From Eutypa lata (Eukaryota > Ascomycota > Sordariomycetes > Xylariales > Diatrypaceae): a DNA stretch of 64,000 nt. Under the pieces are notes generated by a model. The model had not been told where the DNA came from. It saw only the letters and a program-made list of their open reading frames with translations, and ran no database searches. A program made the translations under genes and the position numbers. Shown here piece by piece: positions 46,490 to 57,387 of this stretch. Location of the stretch: NCBI GenBank assembly GCA_022661535.1, contig JAKULF010000008.1:2480001-2544000 (forward strand), in the 5' to 3' direction. Each line of letters starts with the position of its first letter. Position 1 is the stretch's first letter.

Positions 46490-47879
46490 TTACGTAATTA
46501 TATTAATTTAATTAATTAATTTATAAATTTAAATATATATAAATATTTAAAAATATAAGTTTTTATAATTTCGTAATTATATTATAATATAAACTTTTAT
46601 AATATAATAATTAAATAATTATAATTATAATTTTATATATATATATACTACGTAAATATTAATAAATAAAGTGCTTTAATAACGATTTATAATAATAATA
46701 AAAGATTAAATATTAAAAGTATTTTAAAGTATTATGTATAATATTTAAAACATAAAAATTAATATATAATTCGAGCTTATAATTAAGTTAATATAAACTT
46801 TTTTAAATAATAATATAAACTTTACTTTTCGAGAATTATTTAAGATTAATATTTATTCGCGTATTTTAATAATAAAATTTAAAAATTTATTATTTAAATT
46901 TTATATATAATATATATAAAAAGTTAAAAATAAAAAATAAAAAATAAAAAATAAAAATAATAAATATTAATAAATAAACGTTTATTATTTTTTTTTAATA
47001 TTATATAATTTAAAATCGTTTTAAAATAATAAAACGATTTTAAAATTTACTTTAAATTTTAAATTATTATATATATATTTTATATTATATTAATATATTA
47101 TTTTTTAATTAATTAAATTTTTAAAATTAATATAAAATTATAATAACTTAAGTTTTTTTAATAATTTTTTATTTTTTATATATTATAAATATTATATTTT
47201 AAAATAAAATAATTCGTAATAAATTTAAAATAAATTTAATAAATTTAAAACTTTATATATATTAAATTTATAAATTAATATATAAATAAAAAATTTTATT
47301 ATTTTTTTAATTTTAAAACGAAATTATATAAATTAAAATTAATAAATTACTTTATAAAAATTACTTTATAAAAATCACTTTATAAACGCGTTTTAATACG
47401 CTTTTTATATATATATTATTATTATTATTTTAATTATTATAAAAAAGTTATATATATATAATTTAATATAATAAAAGTTTTAAATATTATAATTTTTTTA
47501 ATTAAAATAATAATAATAATATATAATTAAAAAAACTTTTAAATTTATAAAATAATTTATAAATTTATAAATTTATAAATTTATAAATTTATAAATTTTT
47601 AAACTTTTAAATTTTTAAATTTTTAAATTTTTAAATTTTTAAATTTATAATTTTATAAAATAATTTATAAATTTATTATAAAATAATTTATAAATTTATT
47701 ATTTTATAAACTTATAATTTATAAATTTATTATTTTATAAATTTATAAATTTATAATTTATAAATTATAATTTTATAAAATAATTTATAAATTTATTATT
47801 TTATAAATTTATAAATTTATAATTTTATAAAATAATTTATAAATTTATAAATTTATAAATTTAAATTAAATTACGTAAG

Positions 47880-48049
47880 TTATTTATTTAAACGATTATT
47901 TAATTTATATATTATTATTATTATTTTAATTAAAAAAATTATAACGTTTTAAACTTTTTTTATATAATATTATTTTTAAATAATTTTTTTTAAAAATAAT
48001 TAAAATAATAATAATAATATATAAATTAAATAATCGTTTAAATAAATAA
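47880..48049. repeat. Perfect 53-bp inverted repeat with a 64-nt spacer
   Basis: Arms 47880-47932 and 47997-48049 are exact reverse complements by reading. The arm contains TTTAAACGATTATT and an (ATT)n run. Related, more diverged arm pairs appear at about 47405-47535 and 48061-48235, so the unit seems to be present about three times. Confidence 0.8.
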
Positions 48050-48500
48050 TTTATATAAATTTATTTAAATGTTTTTTTTAATATATTATAATTATTTATT
48101 ATATTATTAAAATTATAATATTTTAAGCTTTTATTATATAATATTACTTTTAAACGATTTTTTTAAAAATAATTAAAATTATATTAATAATATATTAATT
48201 ATAAAAATATTTAAATAAAATAATTTTAATATATAAAGTTTTTTAAATTTTAATTTTATAATTATTATTTTTAATTAAAGTTATAATAAAAGTATATATA
48301 TTTTTATAATCGTTATTTAATTTTAAATTTAATAATTTAATTACTTTTTTAATATATATTTTTATTAATTAATTATTAATAAAAACGTTATAAAAGTAAA
48401 AATTAATTTATATAAAAAAAACGTCGTTTTTAATATATAAAAAGTCGAAATTTATTAAATTATATTAAGCTTTTTTCGGTTAATATTTAAGATTTATAAG

Positions 48501-48991
48501 TATTTTTCTATATTAAGCTTAATAAATACGAAAGATATAACTAGCCGAGAAAAGCCTAATGTATAAGGTAACTTAAAGTAAAGATTATCTAGGCCGAAAG
48601 TCTTGCTTTTGAAAGTCCTTAACGTACAACGATATCAGCCAGTGGATTCGATCCCGGTGACCGTCACCAAAAGCCCCCCCCCCGCGCGGTAATGTATGTA
48701 TGGCACAACGGACGGTAGCATTTGCCGTGCCTATCCGTATCTCGGCTAACATTATGTAAGACTAAAATTCGTACATCTATGTACCTACCCACTATACTTG
48801 ACTGGCCCGCTGCAAACCGAGCACCTGCATTCTTCTCCTAATCGCACTAATGAACGTACTTGAGTGACGACTAACAATCAACCTATATCAAGCGACCAAT
48901 CCCACCTCACGTTGAGGTAATAATACGCACGCACGCACGCAACAGATAGCCATAACAGACGTATCACATCACCACCACGCCCCTTTTCAAG
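48501..48991. other. Right flank of the AT block and promoter of the reductase gene
   Basis: Composition returns to normal. It includes a palindrome GGTGACCGTCACC (about 48656-48668), a C9 run, and a GCAC tetranucleotide run near 48927. No tRNA can be folded around the TTCGATCCC at 48648. Confidence 0.5.
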
Positions 48992-50081
48992 ATGTCCTCC
49001 CAACTACAGCAGAGCAAGATCGCCTTCATCGGCGGCGGCAACATGGCAGCCGCCATCATCGGCGGGCTGACAGCCAAGGGCATCGACAAGCAGAACGTGA
49101 CGGTGTCGGAGCCATGGGACGTGAACCGCGCCAAGATGGCCGAGACGGGCGTGCGCACCACGACGTCCAACAGCGACGCCGCCCGCGACGCCGACATCGT
49201 CATCCTGGCCGTCAAGCCGCAGGTGGCGCGGGGCGTGTGCGAGGAGCTCGCCGGCGCTTTCGCCCCCTCCTCCTCCTCCTCCTCTCAGCCGCTTATCATC
49301 TCCATCGTCGCCGGCATCACGGCCGAGAGCCTAGGCAAGTGGCTGTCGAAGTCCGGTGGTGGTGGCGAGGCAAACGCCCCCCATATCGTGCGCGTCATGC
49401 CCAATACGCCTGCCCTGGTCGGCGAGGGCGCCTCTGGCCTCTTCGCTGGCTCCGATGTCACGGCTGCCGAGAAGGAGCTCGCTGCGGCGCTCCTTAGCAG
49501 CGTTAGCAAGGCGACCGAGTGGGTGGATCGGGAGGAGCTTCTGGATGTCGTCACGGGGCTATCAGGTATGTGTGATCTCCACGTGAATCTTCGTTCTCAC
49601 CACATGCATGCATTCCAAACTGTCTTTTCCTCCCCCCCCACTAAAATAGGAGGAAAAGGAAAAGGAACAAGAAAAGAAGCGTCCTAGATAGAATTCAACA
49701 TGTTACCTGCCTCCCTCTTCTCCGCAACTACTTACTACTTGGGACTAACGAAGAAATTTTTTTTTTTTCACAAACGCAGGATCCGGACCGGCGTACTTCT
49801 TCGCGCTGGTAGAGCACCTGACGGCGAGCGCGACGGCGCTGGGGCTCTCGCCCGAGCAGGCGACGCGGCTCGCGAAGCAGACGTGCCTGGGGGCGGGCCG
49901 GATGCTGGCCGAGTCGGCCGAGGCGCCGGCGCAGCTGCGGCGGAACGTCACCAGCCCCAAGGGCACGACCGAGGCCGCGCTCCAGAGCTTCGAGGCGTCC
50001 GGGTTCGCCGCCATCGTCGACAAGGCCGTCAAGGCGGCCACGGACCGCGCCGGCGAGCTGGGGAAGACGCTTGGCGGCTGA
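48992..50081 (+). CDS. PRO3: Pyrroline-5-carboxylate reductase
   Basis: Two exons, 48992-49565 and 49780-50081 (291 residues). The NAD(P)-binding start KIAFIGGGNMAAAIIGGL is typical; PHIVRVMPNTPALVGEGASG and TGLSG-SGPAYFFALVEHL are the conserved catalytic-domain motifs, and TSPKGTTEAALQSFE is the P5CR signature. The enzyme makes the last step of proline synthesis, reducing pyrroline-5-carboxylate with NAD(P)H. The GTATGT donor and CGCAG acceptor (after a T-run) split the second GSG motif in phase 1. A Ser-rich stretch and a Gly-rich loop are modest insertions in the Rossmann domain. High G+C coding sequence contrasts with the AT block only 500 bp upstream. Probably cytosolic, as no targeting signal is seen. 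Confidence 0.93.
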
Positions 50082-51291
50082 AAGTTTTTAGTTTTTTTCA
50101 TCTGTTCTGTTATGATATGATCTGACGTGATGTCATGTCACGAATGTGCTTCTTCCGTAATGGTTATGATGGGGAATAGGGTTCGTGTGGATGATTTTTT
50201 AAAAAAAGGGGTGAGAAGGAAGGACTAAAAGTCGTGGCTAGATCTTGATGAATGGTCAAAGATATTAGAGATGTTCTGTAGCTGAGCTAGTTGTGGCTTA
50301 TGAAAATGAAAGAAATAGCAGCTGAAGTTGAAAGGGCAAGTCGCATTGATCACGTACCGAGTACGGGGAAGAACCCCAGCGCTATTATTAACTCTCATCC
50401 ACTAGGTAGTTACATGCAGATTCATTTTCGATCGTCATGTCGCTTGCAGACTTCCAGTCTGCAATGAGAATAATTTCAAGTGGGTTTCCAAGTCTACACA
50501 TGTGAAGTGCCCTTAGCTCTCCCGTCAGAACTTGCATTTCCCCCTTTTGCAAAATGACGATCTAGACAAGTTATTTCACAACGGAAATTCCAACTCGAAC
50601 TATGGAATTAGATATTGAGCCCTTCACCACTGGGATATGCTTTTCATATCTCCATAAAGATGATCATCAAAATAAAAATTACAACAACGGTTTTGCAAAG
50701 GGATAGCCACAACAGACTATATAGGAATATCTGGTTGCACTTTAGTATAGGTCCCATTGCGTCAATGATACCTAGGACGTGGTGTTTGATATGCTGACTA
50801 AACTTGGCATGTTTCCCTTGCTAGAGCACCGATATAAATTACTTCTGGTGACTAGTACAGTCTGGGCTAGACGCCCTTTATCTCATTAGAGTCCACTCAA
50901 ACGCATTCATGAGGCTCATCATTCAAACACCTTGCCACGGATGACCCGGCTAAGGAATCCATCAGAGATTTAGTTTCGCTTAGGTGGTTAGAGGATAGCA
51001 AGTCAACAATCACTTTGTTCTCGTGAATATACTGGCCACTTCCAGCCGGGTCAAGAAAGAAGGTCCTTTGTAGTCATTGACAGATTGTTTGACCAAGTCA
51101 CAAACAATGCCATTGAGATAGAATATATGAATGCCTGTGAGGCAAAGTCATTGTCAATCGAATTCATAATAAGAATAGCTGTGTGATACGTACGACTCTT
51201 CATTGGCCTCTTAACTGCGGTTTCTTATTCTATCACAGTGCGACGCACCTTTGAACTCGTCTCCATTGGATTTTGAGTAGTAAGGTCAAGC
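50082..51291. other. Intergenic
   Basis: About 1.2 kb with no gene seen; short open frames lack motifs. Confidence 0.4.
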
Positions 51292-52134
51292 ATGTCACCT
51301 AATATCCAGATTTTAGCCGAGAGGACCAATGTTGATCTTCGAGATCCTACGTATTTCAGAATCCAATATACCGAGACTATAGATGGCCGATTCGTTAAAT
51401 CCATCAGGTATTTACGCGTGCTCCCAGACGGCAGGCCGGATTCCGAGGATAATGTCCCACTCACAAAGTGCTGGCTAGAAGGTTCCACCACTAACATCCC
51501 GTTTCCAGAACTTCCCTCCGGCGAATGGGACATCGTCGATATCATCCGGGACGAGGCTACCAGCTGCCCCATAGCGTGCAATGCCCGTAGCATAGAGGCG
51601 ATGAAGATTAACCCGTGGCACCCTGTCTCGGTCGACTATTTCGAGCTGGAAAAAATTGGCCAGCTGACCAATGGTTACGTTAGAATCCGCCGAAGCGATA
51701 ATCTCTGGGTGGTGAGGCACAGCTCGTCCCCTATCCCGATGGTCATGAAGATTTCAGAGTTCCCGTTCTTGAACCTGCAGTCCATAAGGAGAGAGACTGA
51801 CGTTTACCGGTTTATCGACGGGAGGGACATCGCACCGCAGTTCATGGCTCACGTCACCGAGGGCGGCCGTATCGTCGGGTTCCTGACGGCGTACGTCGAA
51901 GACGGTACAAGACCTGTGGTCGAGAGGAATGACGGTGCGTGTGAGGACGCTCTGCAGAAGTTACATGATGTCGGCTTGCTTCACAGGGATGTACATAAAG
52001 GAAATTTCCTCATGAGGCTCGACGGTACGGCTACGCTTATAGATTTCGAGTCTGCCGTGCCGTGCCCCAGGCATTTAAAGTGCTTCTTTGACGAGGAGAT
52101 GAGAGAGCGGAAGAATAGTTTTTGGTTCGAGTGA
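51292..52134 (+). CDS. Protein-kinase-like fold protein (atypical)
   Basis: Single exon, 280 residues. The C-terminal half has kinase-like motifs: VVMKISEF (candidate ATP-binding Lys), SIRRETDVYRFI (alpha-C Glu), HRDVHKGNFLMR (catalytic loop with Asp and Asn) and LIDFES in place of DFG. The lobe after the metal-binding motif is very short, about 25 residues, so the usual large C-lobe is missing; this is common in small fungal kinase-like proteins related to aminoglycoside or lipid kinases. The first 120 residues show no known domain. Activity is uncertain. It is isolated from its neighbours by about 1.1-1.2 kb on both sides, and codon composition is less G+C-rich than in the flanking reductase and thiolase genes. 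Confidence 0.7.
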   Translation: MSPNIQILAERTNVDLRDPTYFRIQYTETIDGRFVKSIRYLRVLPDGRPDSEDNVPLTKCWLEGSTTNIPFPELPSGEWDIVDIIRDEATSCPIACNARSIEAMKINPWHPVSVDYFELEKIGQLTNGYVRIRRSDNLWVVRHSSSPIPMVMKISEFPFLNLQSIRRETDVYRFIDGRDIAPQFMAHVTEGGRIVGFLTAYVEDGTRPVVERNDGACEDALQKLHDVGLLHRDVHKGNFLMRLDGTATLIDFESAVPCPRHLKCFFDEEMRERKNSFWFE

Positions 52135-53234
52135 TACATAAAGGGTTATGAGGTCCCTGGTTCATATCGGAGGCACCTGGGGTAAGCTACACACACACTT
52201 GAGGCCAAAGATTATGCTTTGAAATCGTGAAGGATGAAGAAATTTCCCAAAACCTAATTCCAGATCTTGAATTTTAATAGGTAGTAGCGATGATAAGATG
52301 GATATGCTTTTATAAGAGACTACCTGTATTGTAATATATAGATACAATGACGTTACATACAGCACCTGTAAGACCTTCGAGTGAGCCTATAGAACTAAAT
52401 CCAGTCTAGACTTTCAAGTGAATTTCGTTGGAATGAGTTTTCCCCAGCTTTTTCTGCGTAATCTCCTGCGTTATCAAAACTTAGTAATAAAATGTTTTAG
52501 TAGCAACATGCCTTATTAGATGTTGTAGGTAAGATTCACGAGCCTCGGCTTCCGGCTATACATTCAATGTTGATAGATATGTAACTAAATGAGTTGAGTG
52601 GATTACGTAAGTTGGGTGGTAGTAGTTACAATGGTTCATGACATATACCAAAACGACCTCGATCAAAAATATTTAGTAGTGCTCACATGCAATATAATAG
52701 TCCCCCTTCATTATGTTAATACATACGTTCGGAGGCTCGTGTGCTCACTCAACCAGTGCCAGCGGGTCAGAAGATCTGTTTTCTGGGGTAACTACTTAAT
52801 TAATGCAACAATTTGGGGGTTTTTTAGCATGTGAAGAGCCGCTAAAAAGGGGACCGACCGGAGACACAGCCAATCAACTCCCACTTAGACCCTAGTCTCG
52901 GGGCGGAGCTGACATCATCTCAGCGTGATGCGTCGGCCTCTTTAGGGGAACAGAAGCTAGAACGCAAACAGGAAGTTCCGAGGTTCGCTAACACCTGAAG
53001 CATTCCCATCTTTCTCAAAGCTTCCTAGTCAGTCTACACACCTTGGTTAACTATTACCTACCTACTGTCTTACTCAAAGAACAATTGCTAGAGTTTGTCT
53101 CTTTAAATAACTAAACTTACTTATATCTTCTTGTATTCATTTATATTATATATATATCCAAAACAAGAAATCCTTTCCGCAGACTTTCGACTAGCCTTAC
53201 GAACACTTCTACTTCAGATTCCATAACAGAAACA
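52135..53234. other. Intergenic
   Basis: About 1.1 kb containing the thiolase promoter. ACCTACCTACTG occurs at about 53057. No other feature. Confidence 0.4.
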
Positions 53235-54784
53235 ATGGGTGGTAAGTGTCGCGCTTCCCGTATCTCATGAGACCCAACCGGCCAGACAATAACTAACGAA
53301 ATGGCGGTGGCAGCTCTCGAGCGATTATCACAGATATCCGGCCAGGTCTCTGGCCCCAAATCAGCGCGAGATAGGCTACTAGAGAAGAACGCCGACGACG
53401 TACGTGTTTGCGACCGCACCCCTACCTCCTCCTCCACCCACTATACCACCTCTACCTCTATCTATCCATCTATCTCCCGAAGAAACAACGCAATATACTG
53501 ACCTAGCTCTATTTCACCTGCCAACAGATCGTAGTCACAGCATGTCTCCGAACGGCATTCACGAAGGGTGGCAAGGGCGGGTTCAAGGACACGCAGGCAT
53601 CGGACCTGATGGTAGGGGCACTCAAAGGCCTCATCGAGCGGTCCGGCATCGACCCGTCGCTCGTCGCTGACGTCTGCGTCGGCGAGGTTCTAGCCCCAGG
53701 GGGTGGCGCGACCGAGATGCGCGCCGCGGTGCTGGCTGCTGGCTTCCCCGAGTCGACGGCCGTCCGCACCCTCAACCGGCAGTGCTCGTCAGGTCTGCAG
53801 GCCTGCGTCGACGTCGCTAACCAGATCAAGACCGGCATGATTGACATCGGCATCGGCGCCGGTGTTGAGAGCATGAGCACGCAATATGGGTAAATACACC
53901 CTTCTCCTTCCCCCCTCCCCCCTCTTTCTAGAATACTTGTTGTTGCACGGTTACTAAAACAGCGCTTCTTGCTCTATAACAGACCCCAAGCCGTTTCCGA
54001 GTTCTCTGAGCTCCTTGAGTCGCACCCCGAGGCGGCCAACTGCAAGGTACCGATGGGCGTGCTATCGGAGGATATGGCGCGCGACCTCAAGATCACGCGC
54101 CAGTCTCAGGACGGTTTCGCAGCGGCGTCGTACCAGAAGGCGCTGAAGGCGCAGCAGGCTGGCCTCTTCGACGAGGAGATCCACCCGCTCACGGTGAAGT
54201 ACGAGGACCCGAAGTCGGGCGAGACCAAGACGATCACGGTGTCGAAGGACGACGGGATCCGGCCGGGCGTGACGGCGGAGTCGCTCGGAAAGGTGCGCCC
54301 GGCGTTCGCCAAGGACGGGTCGATCCACGGGGGCAACGCGTCGCAGATCTCGGACGGGGCGGCGGCGGTGCTCCTGATGCGGCGGGACACGGCGGAGCGG
54401 CTGGGGCAGAAGGTCCTGGGCAAGTACGTGGCGGCGAGCATCGTGGGGGTCAAGCCGCTGCTCATGGGCCAGGGCCCGTGGAAGGCGATCCCGAAGGCGT
54501 TCGAGCTGGCGGGCGGGCTGACCAAGGACGACGTGGACATCTTCGAGATCAACGAGGCCTTCGCGAGCCAGTGCCTGTGGTGCGCGAACGAGCTCGGCCT
54601 GCCCCAGGAGAAGATCAACCCCAAGGGCGGCGCCATCGCCTTCGGCCACCCCCTCGGCTGCACCGGCGCCCGCCAGGTCAGCACCCTGCTCTACGAGCTG
54701 CGCCGCCGCGGCGAGAAGGTCGGCGTCACCAGCATGTGCATCGGTACCGGTATGGGCATGGCTGCTGTTTGGGTTGCTGAATAG
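53235..54784 (+). CDS. POT1: 3-ketoacyl-CoA thiolase, peroxisomal type
   Basis: Four exons: 53235-53241, 53314-53399, 53528-53889 and 53983-54784 (418 residues). The first exon is only seven bases (ATG GGT G); its intron has GTAAGT, an ACTAAC branch and a GGCAG acceptor. A second ATG at 53301, inside that intron, would start the same frame if it is retained, replacing MG with MAVA. Both forms keep RLSQISGQV, a PTS2-like peroxisomal signal (RLx5Q plus hydrophobic). Catalytic residues are Cys117 (NRQCSSG), His374 (GHPLG) and Cys404 (SMCIGTG), all present. It carries out the last step of beta-oxidation, splitting 3-ketoacyl-CoA into acetyl-CoA and a shortened acyl-CoA. With the P450 of this window it belongs to fatty-acid catabolism, but the two genes are far apart. 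Confidence 0.92.
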
Positions 54785-55192
54785 GTAGAAGAAGAAAAAA
54801 GAATAAGATTCAATGAATTTGAATTCAGACGGGGTTTTGAATAAATGTTGTGTTGAATGAAGTGGGTGTCATTTGTATGAGTAGCCGGTCCAGTCAAATG
54901 CATACATATATATATATTTACACATTATCATCATAGCTTGTTGGTTCTTTCTTCACGATGAGCAGTCAGTGAGTGGTCGAGGTGCATCTTAACCAAACAT
55001 GGGAACATCATTGTAGACCTTGTATTGCATTGCATACAGGAGATTATTTTCGCTAGTCAATTGTCATGCACGAGGTGATGCTCAATACCTAGGCATGGCA
55101 ATCGGCCCTCAAACATAATAAATAACTATTAAGTACTTTTATTGTTTACAATAACCTCTTCTAACATGGTACTAAAGCAACCCCCTTCCCCT

Positions 55193-55232
<40 letters not shown>

Positions 55233-55439
55233 AAAGCGTCTAAAGCATCTAATTCCCAAGTTTACGTATATCATAGCATAAAATAGCATATCATATCATA
55301 CACAACAGTGCTCCGCCACCACCTCCCCGCAGCTCAAGCTCCGAACGACCGTCGCCGGTTCAAGCCCATCGAGAATCGGCGCCCGCGGCGCACCATCCCT
55401 ATACCTATCTCCACCTCCCTCTCCCTCTCCCTCCCCACC
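54785..55439. other. Convergent intergenic region with (CT)n microsatellite
   Basis: Between the ends of the thiolase and the cyclodeaminase-like genes. A CT dinucleotide run lies at about 55195-55226. Confidence 0.6.
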
Positions 55440-57387
55440 CTACGAGGAAGAAGAAGAGGAGAAGTTCTCGACGAGATTCCCGATGCCCTTGACGCGCGCC
55501 AGCCGCACGACCTCCATGCCGACGACGAGGTCCATGAGCCCCAGCCCCACGCTCTTGTAGATGACGTTGCCGGAGCGGAGCCATCGCACCAGGTGGTCCT
55601 CGTGCTTCTCCTTCTCGCTCTTCTCGGGCGCAGATGCGGATGCAGATGCGGATGCTGATGCTGACGTCGACGCCGCCGCCGCCGTCGTCGTCGTCGTGGT
55701 TTGGCTGCTGCTCGTCGCCCGCCGGTGGAAGAAGTCCCGCACGCTAGTGCTGCTGCTGGTCCTGGGGAGCCGGCTGGGGCTGCGCGAGGAGGACCGCTTG
55801 CTGTTCCTGTTGCTGCTGTCATCTGCTGCGCCGTCGAGCGCCATCGACATGGCGGAGCTTGAGGATCCGAGGTCCAGCTTGTCGAAGGATTCTGTGACGG
55901 GGGAGTCGGCGGCTGGCGGCAAGGCGGGAGATTCGTTTCCTTGGTGAAGCTTCCGGATCATGATCAATTCTCCCAGTCTATTCCCAGGTGTCAGTGGTCT
56001 AGTCCCTCCAGGAGTTCTGCGTGATGTAGCCATGTGGGACTGAGGGCATAGATAATAAAGGGCGTGGCTTACTCAACGAGCTGGGTAGGTTGTAAACCGG
56101 CCTCGATAATCTCACCTGCCTCCTTAAGAGCGCCATCCAAGGTATCAACGACAACAACGCCTCCTTCTACGGCGTGTTTGTGGTAATGCCTCCCGCCGCC
56201 AGAGCTTCTCGTGGCCTGTAACAGTAGTTCGCGTGGAATTTCATGCATTGCGGGCGTATAGCTGCCTACGGCAATAATGAGACGTCCCTTAAGGCGGCCT
56301 TGGTGATCCGTAAGGATTTCAGCGCTAAATAAATCCTCTGTGCTAGGTGTGCAGCAGAAGATGACGTCGGCGCTGACCAGGTACTCGGTCTATTGACGTT
56401 AGGTATGAGTTAGTACATGTCCTATGCAGCAAGTTTCAAACGACTGCCAAGTAGGTAGTTAACAAGTAACTGTACTTCTTCGAGCGCTAATTCTCCAGAG
56501 TTGTATGTTAAGAGAACCAAGTCAGAAGTAAAAGGTGATTACTAACCAATAGCCGGTGGTAGTCGCCATATCCAGGTGTCAATAGACCGAACCTAGCCGT
56601 TTCCCATCCCTCGCGCTCTTTGACAGATTGCGGCACCGCATGGAATTTCTTTAGGATGTCCTTCGCATTTTCACTAAATCTGCGGTTGATGATGTGCACG
56701 TGCCGGATAGTGTGTCCCCGGAGCATCAGGGCAAGTCGTATATGCCAGTACGCCTACAGTCCATACTTCAAGATTAGCAACCTCTCCTCTATATGCCCGA
56801 GATTTATGCTTCCAAGGGGTTGTGCGCTGAGGAACAGGAGAGCAAACGAGAAGAAACCCTGTCAACTTACCTGCAGTCCTGATCCAAAAACCGTCAACGT
56901 CTTGACCGACTTTCGTTTCGTCAAGAGACCGGCCGAGGCTAGCGCGGTTCGGAACGCAGTAAGCGTCTTTGCATGGAGGAAACCCTTCGGAGTGCCATCG
57001 GGGCCATAGAGTGTCATAGATCCAGTGGGTTTGATAGCAGGGAGTGACGGGTCGGCGTCAGGGCCAGAGAGCGTTACAACTAGTGTAGATATTAGCTTCT
57101 TTATAATAATAAAAAATGAAGAAAAAGGTTGGCATTCTCAGCTGACCTTTTACTGCATGACCATCCACATTCGCAGACGGCATGAAAAGTGTCGTCGCGC
57201 CCGTGACTTTGGAGTGGATCACTGTCCGCTCCGGCTGATGGAGAAGACCAGCATCAACGTGCTGCTGACCAGTCGAGTATTCATGGAGCGCGGATCTGAG
57301 CTTTTCAAGCAGCGTCTCCGCTTCATCGCGGCTGAGCGATTCCAGCAGAACGCGTATCTGGTCGTCGGAGAGAATGGCTAACGACAT
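55440..57387 (-). CDS. Ornithine cyclodeaminase/mu-crystallin family protein with a large insertion
   Basis: Five exons: 57147-57387, 56871-57079, 56547-56753, 56073-56389 and 55440-55977 (503 residues). SLAILSDDQIRVLLESL starts the family fold; STGQQHVDAG and PERTVIHS, TLYGPDGTPKGFL, KTLTAFRTALAS and the Rossmann strand KTLTVFGSGLQAYWHI are typical, as are CCTPSTEDLF and AGEIIEAGLQPTQLVELGEL. The family holds NAD-dependent ornithine cyclodeaminase, ketimine reductases and alanine dehydrogenases; the substrate is unassigned. Exon 5 continues past a TAA that looks like the end of exon 4 but lies inside a GTAAGC..AATAG intron. It inserts about 110 low-complexity residues (Ser, Ala, Thr, including an ASASAS run) before the conserved end RWLRSGNVIYKSVGLGLMDL, making the protein well over 100 residues longer than usual. 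Confidence 0.87.

Larger units (their letters stand above)
46146..48500. repeat. AT-only block with RIP-like composition
   Basis: About 2.35 kb made almost only of A and T, with abrupt edges. The few remaining C bases are mostly in CG (as in AACGATTT or TTCGA) or CT steps; CA and TG dinucleotides are nearly absent. That is what exhaustive repeat-induced point mutation (CpA to TpA on both strands) leaves. No coding frame survives. It is rich in simple and tandem repeats and contains inverted repeats (separate entries). It most likely is an old, fully mutated transposon or duplicated segment; a mitochondrial insertion is less likely because no mitochondrial gene fragment is visible. Confidence 0.8.

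Noticed and set aside
46146..48500. AT block as inserted mitochondrial DNA or a centromere core
   Set aside because: No mitochondrial gene or tRNA remains are visible, and at 2.35 kb between active genes it is too small and isolated for a centromere.
48640..48680. Possible tRNA because of GATTCGATCCC
   Set aside because: No A box or matching acceptor and anticodon stems upstream; the following GGTGACCGTCACC is a self-palindrome instead.
53301..53330. ATG at 53301 as the only thiolase start
   Set aside because: It lies between a strong ACTAAC branch and acceptor of a good intron; kept only as a possible alternative form.
54062..54684. Long minus-strand open frames over the thiolase
   Set aside because: Shadows of a very G+C-rich coding exon; Arg/Leu-rich nonsense with no motif.
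56069..56074. TAA after QLVE as the end of the cyclodeaminase gene
   Set aside because: It is part of a GTAAGC donor; splicing continues into the conserved ELIMIRKLH and the family C-terminus.
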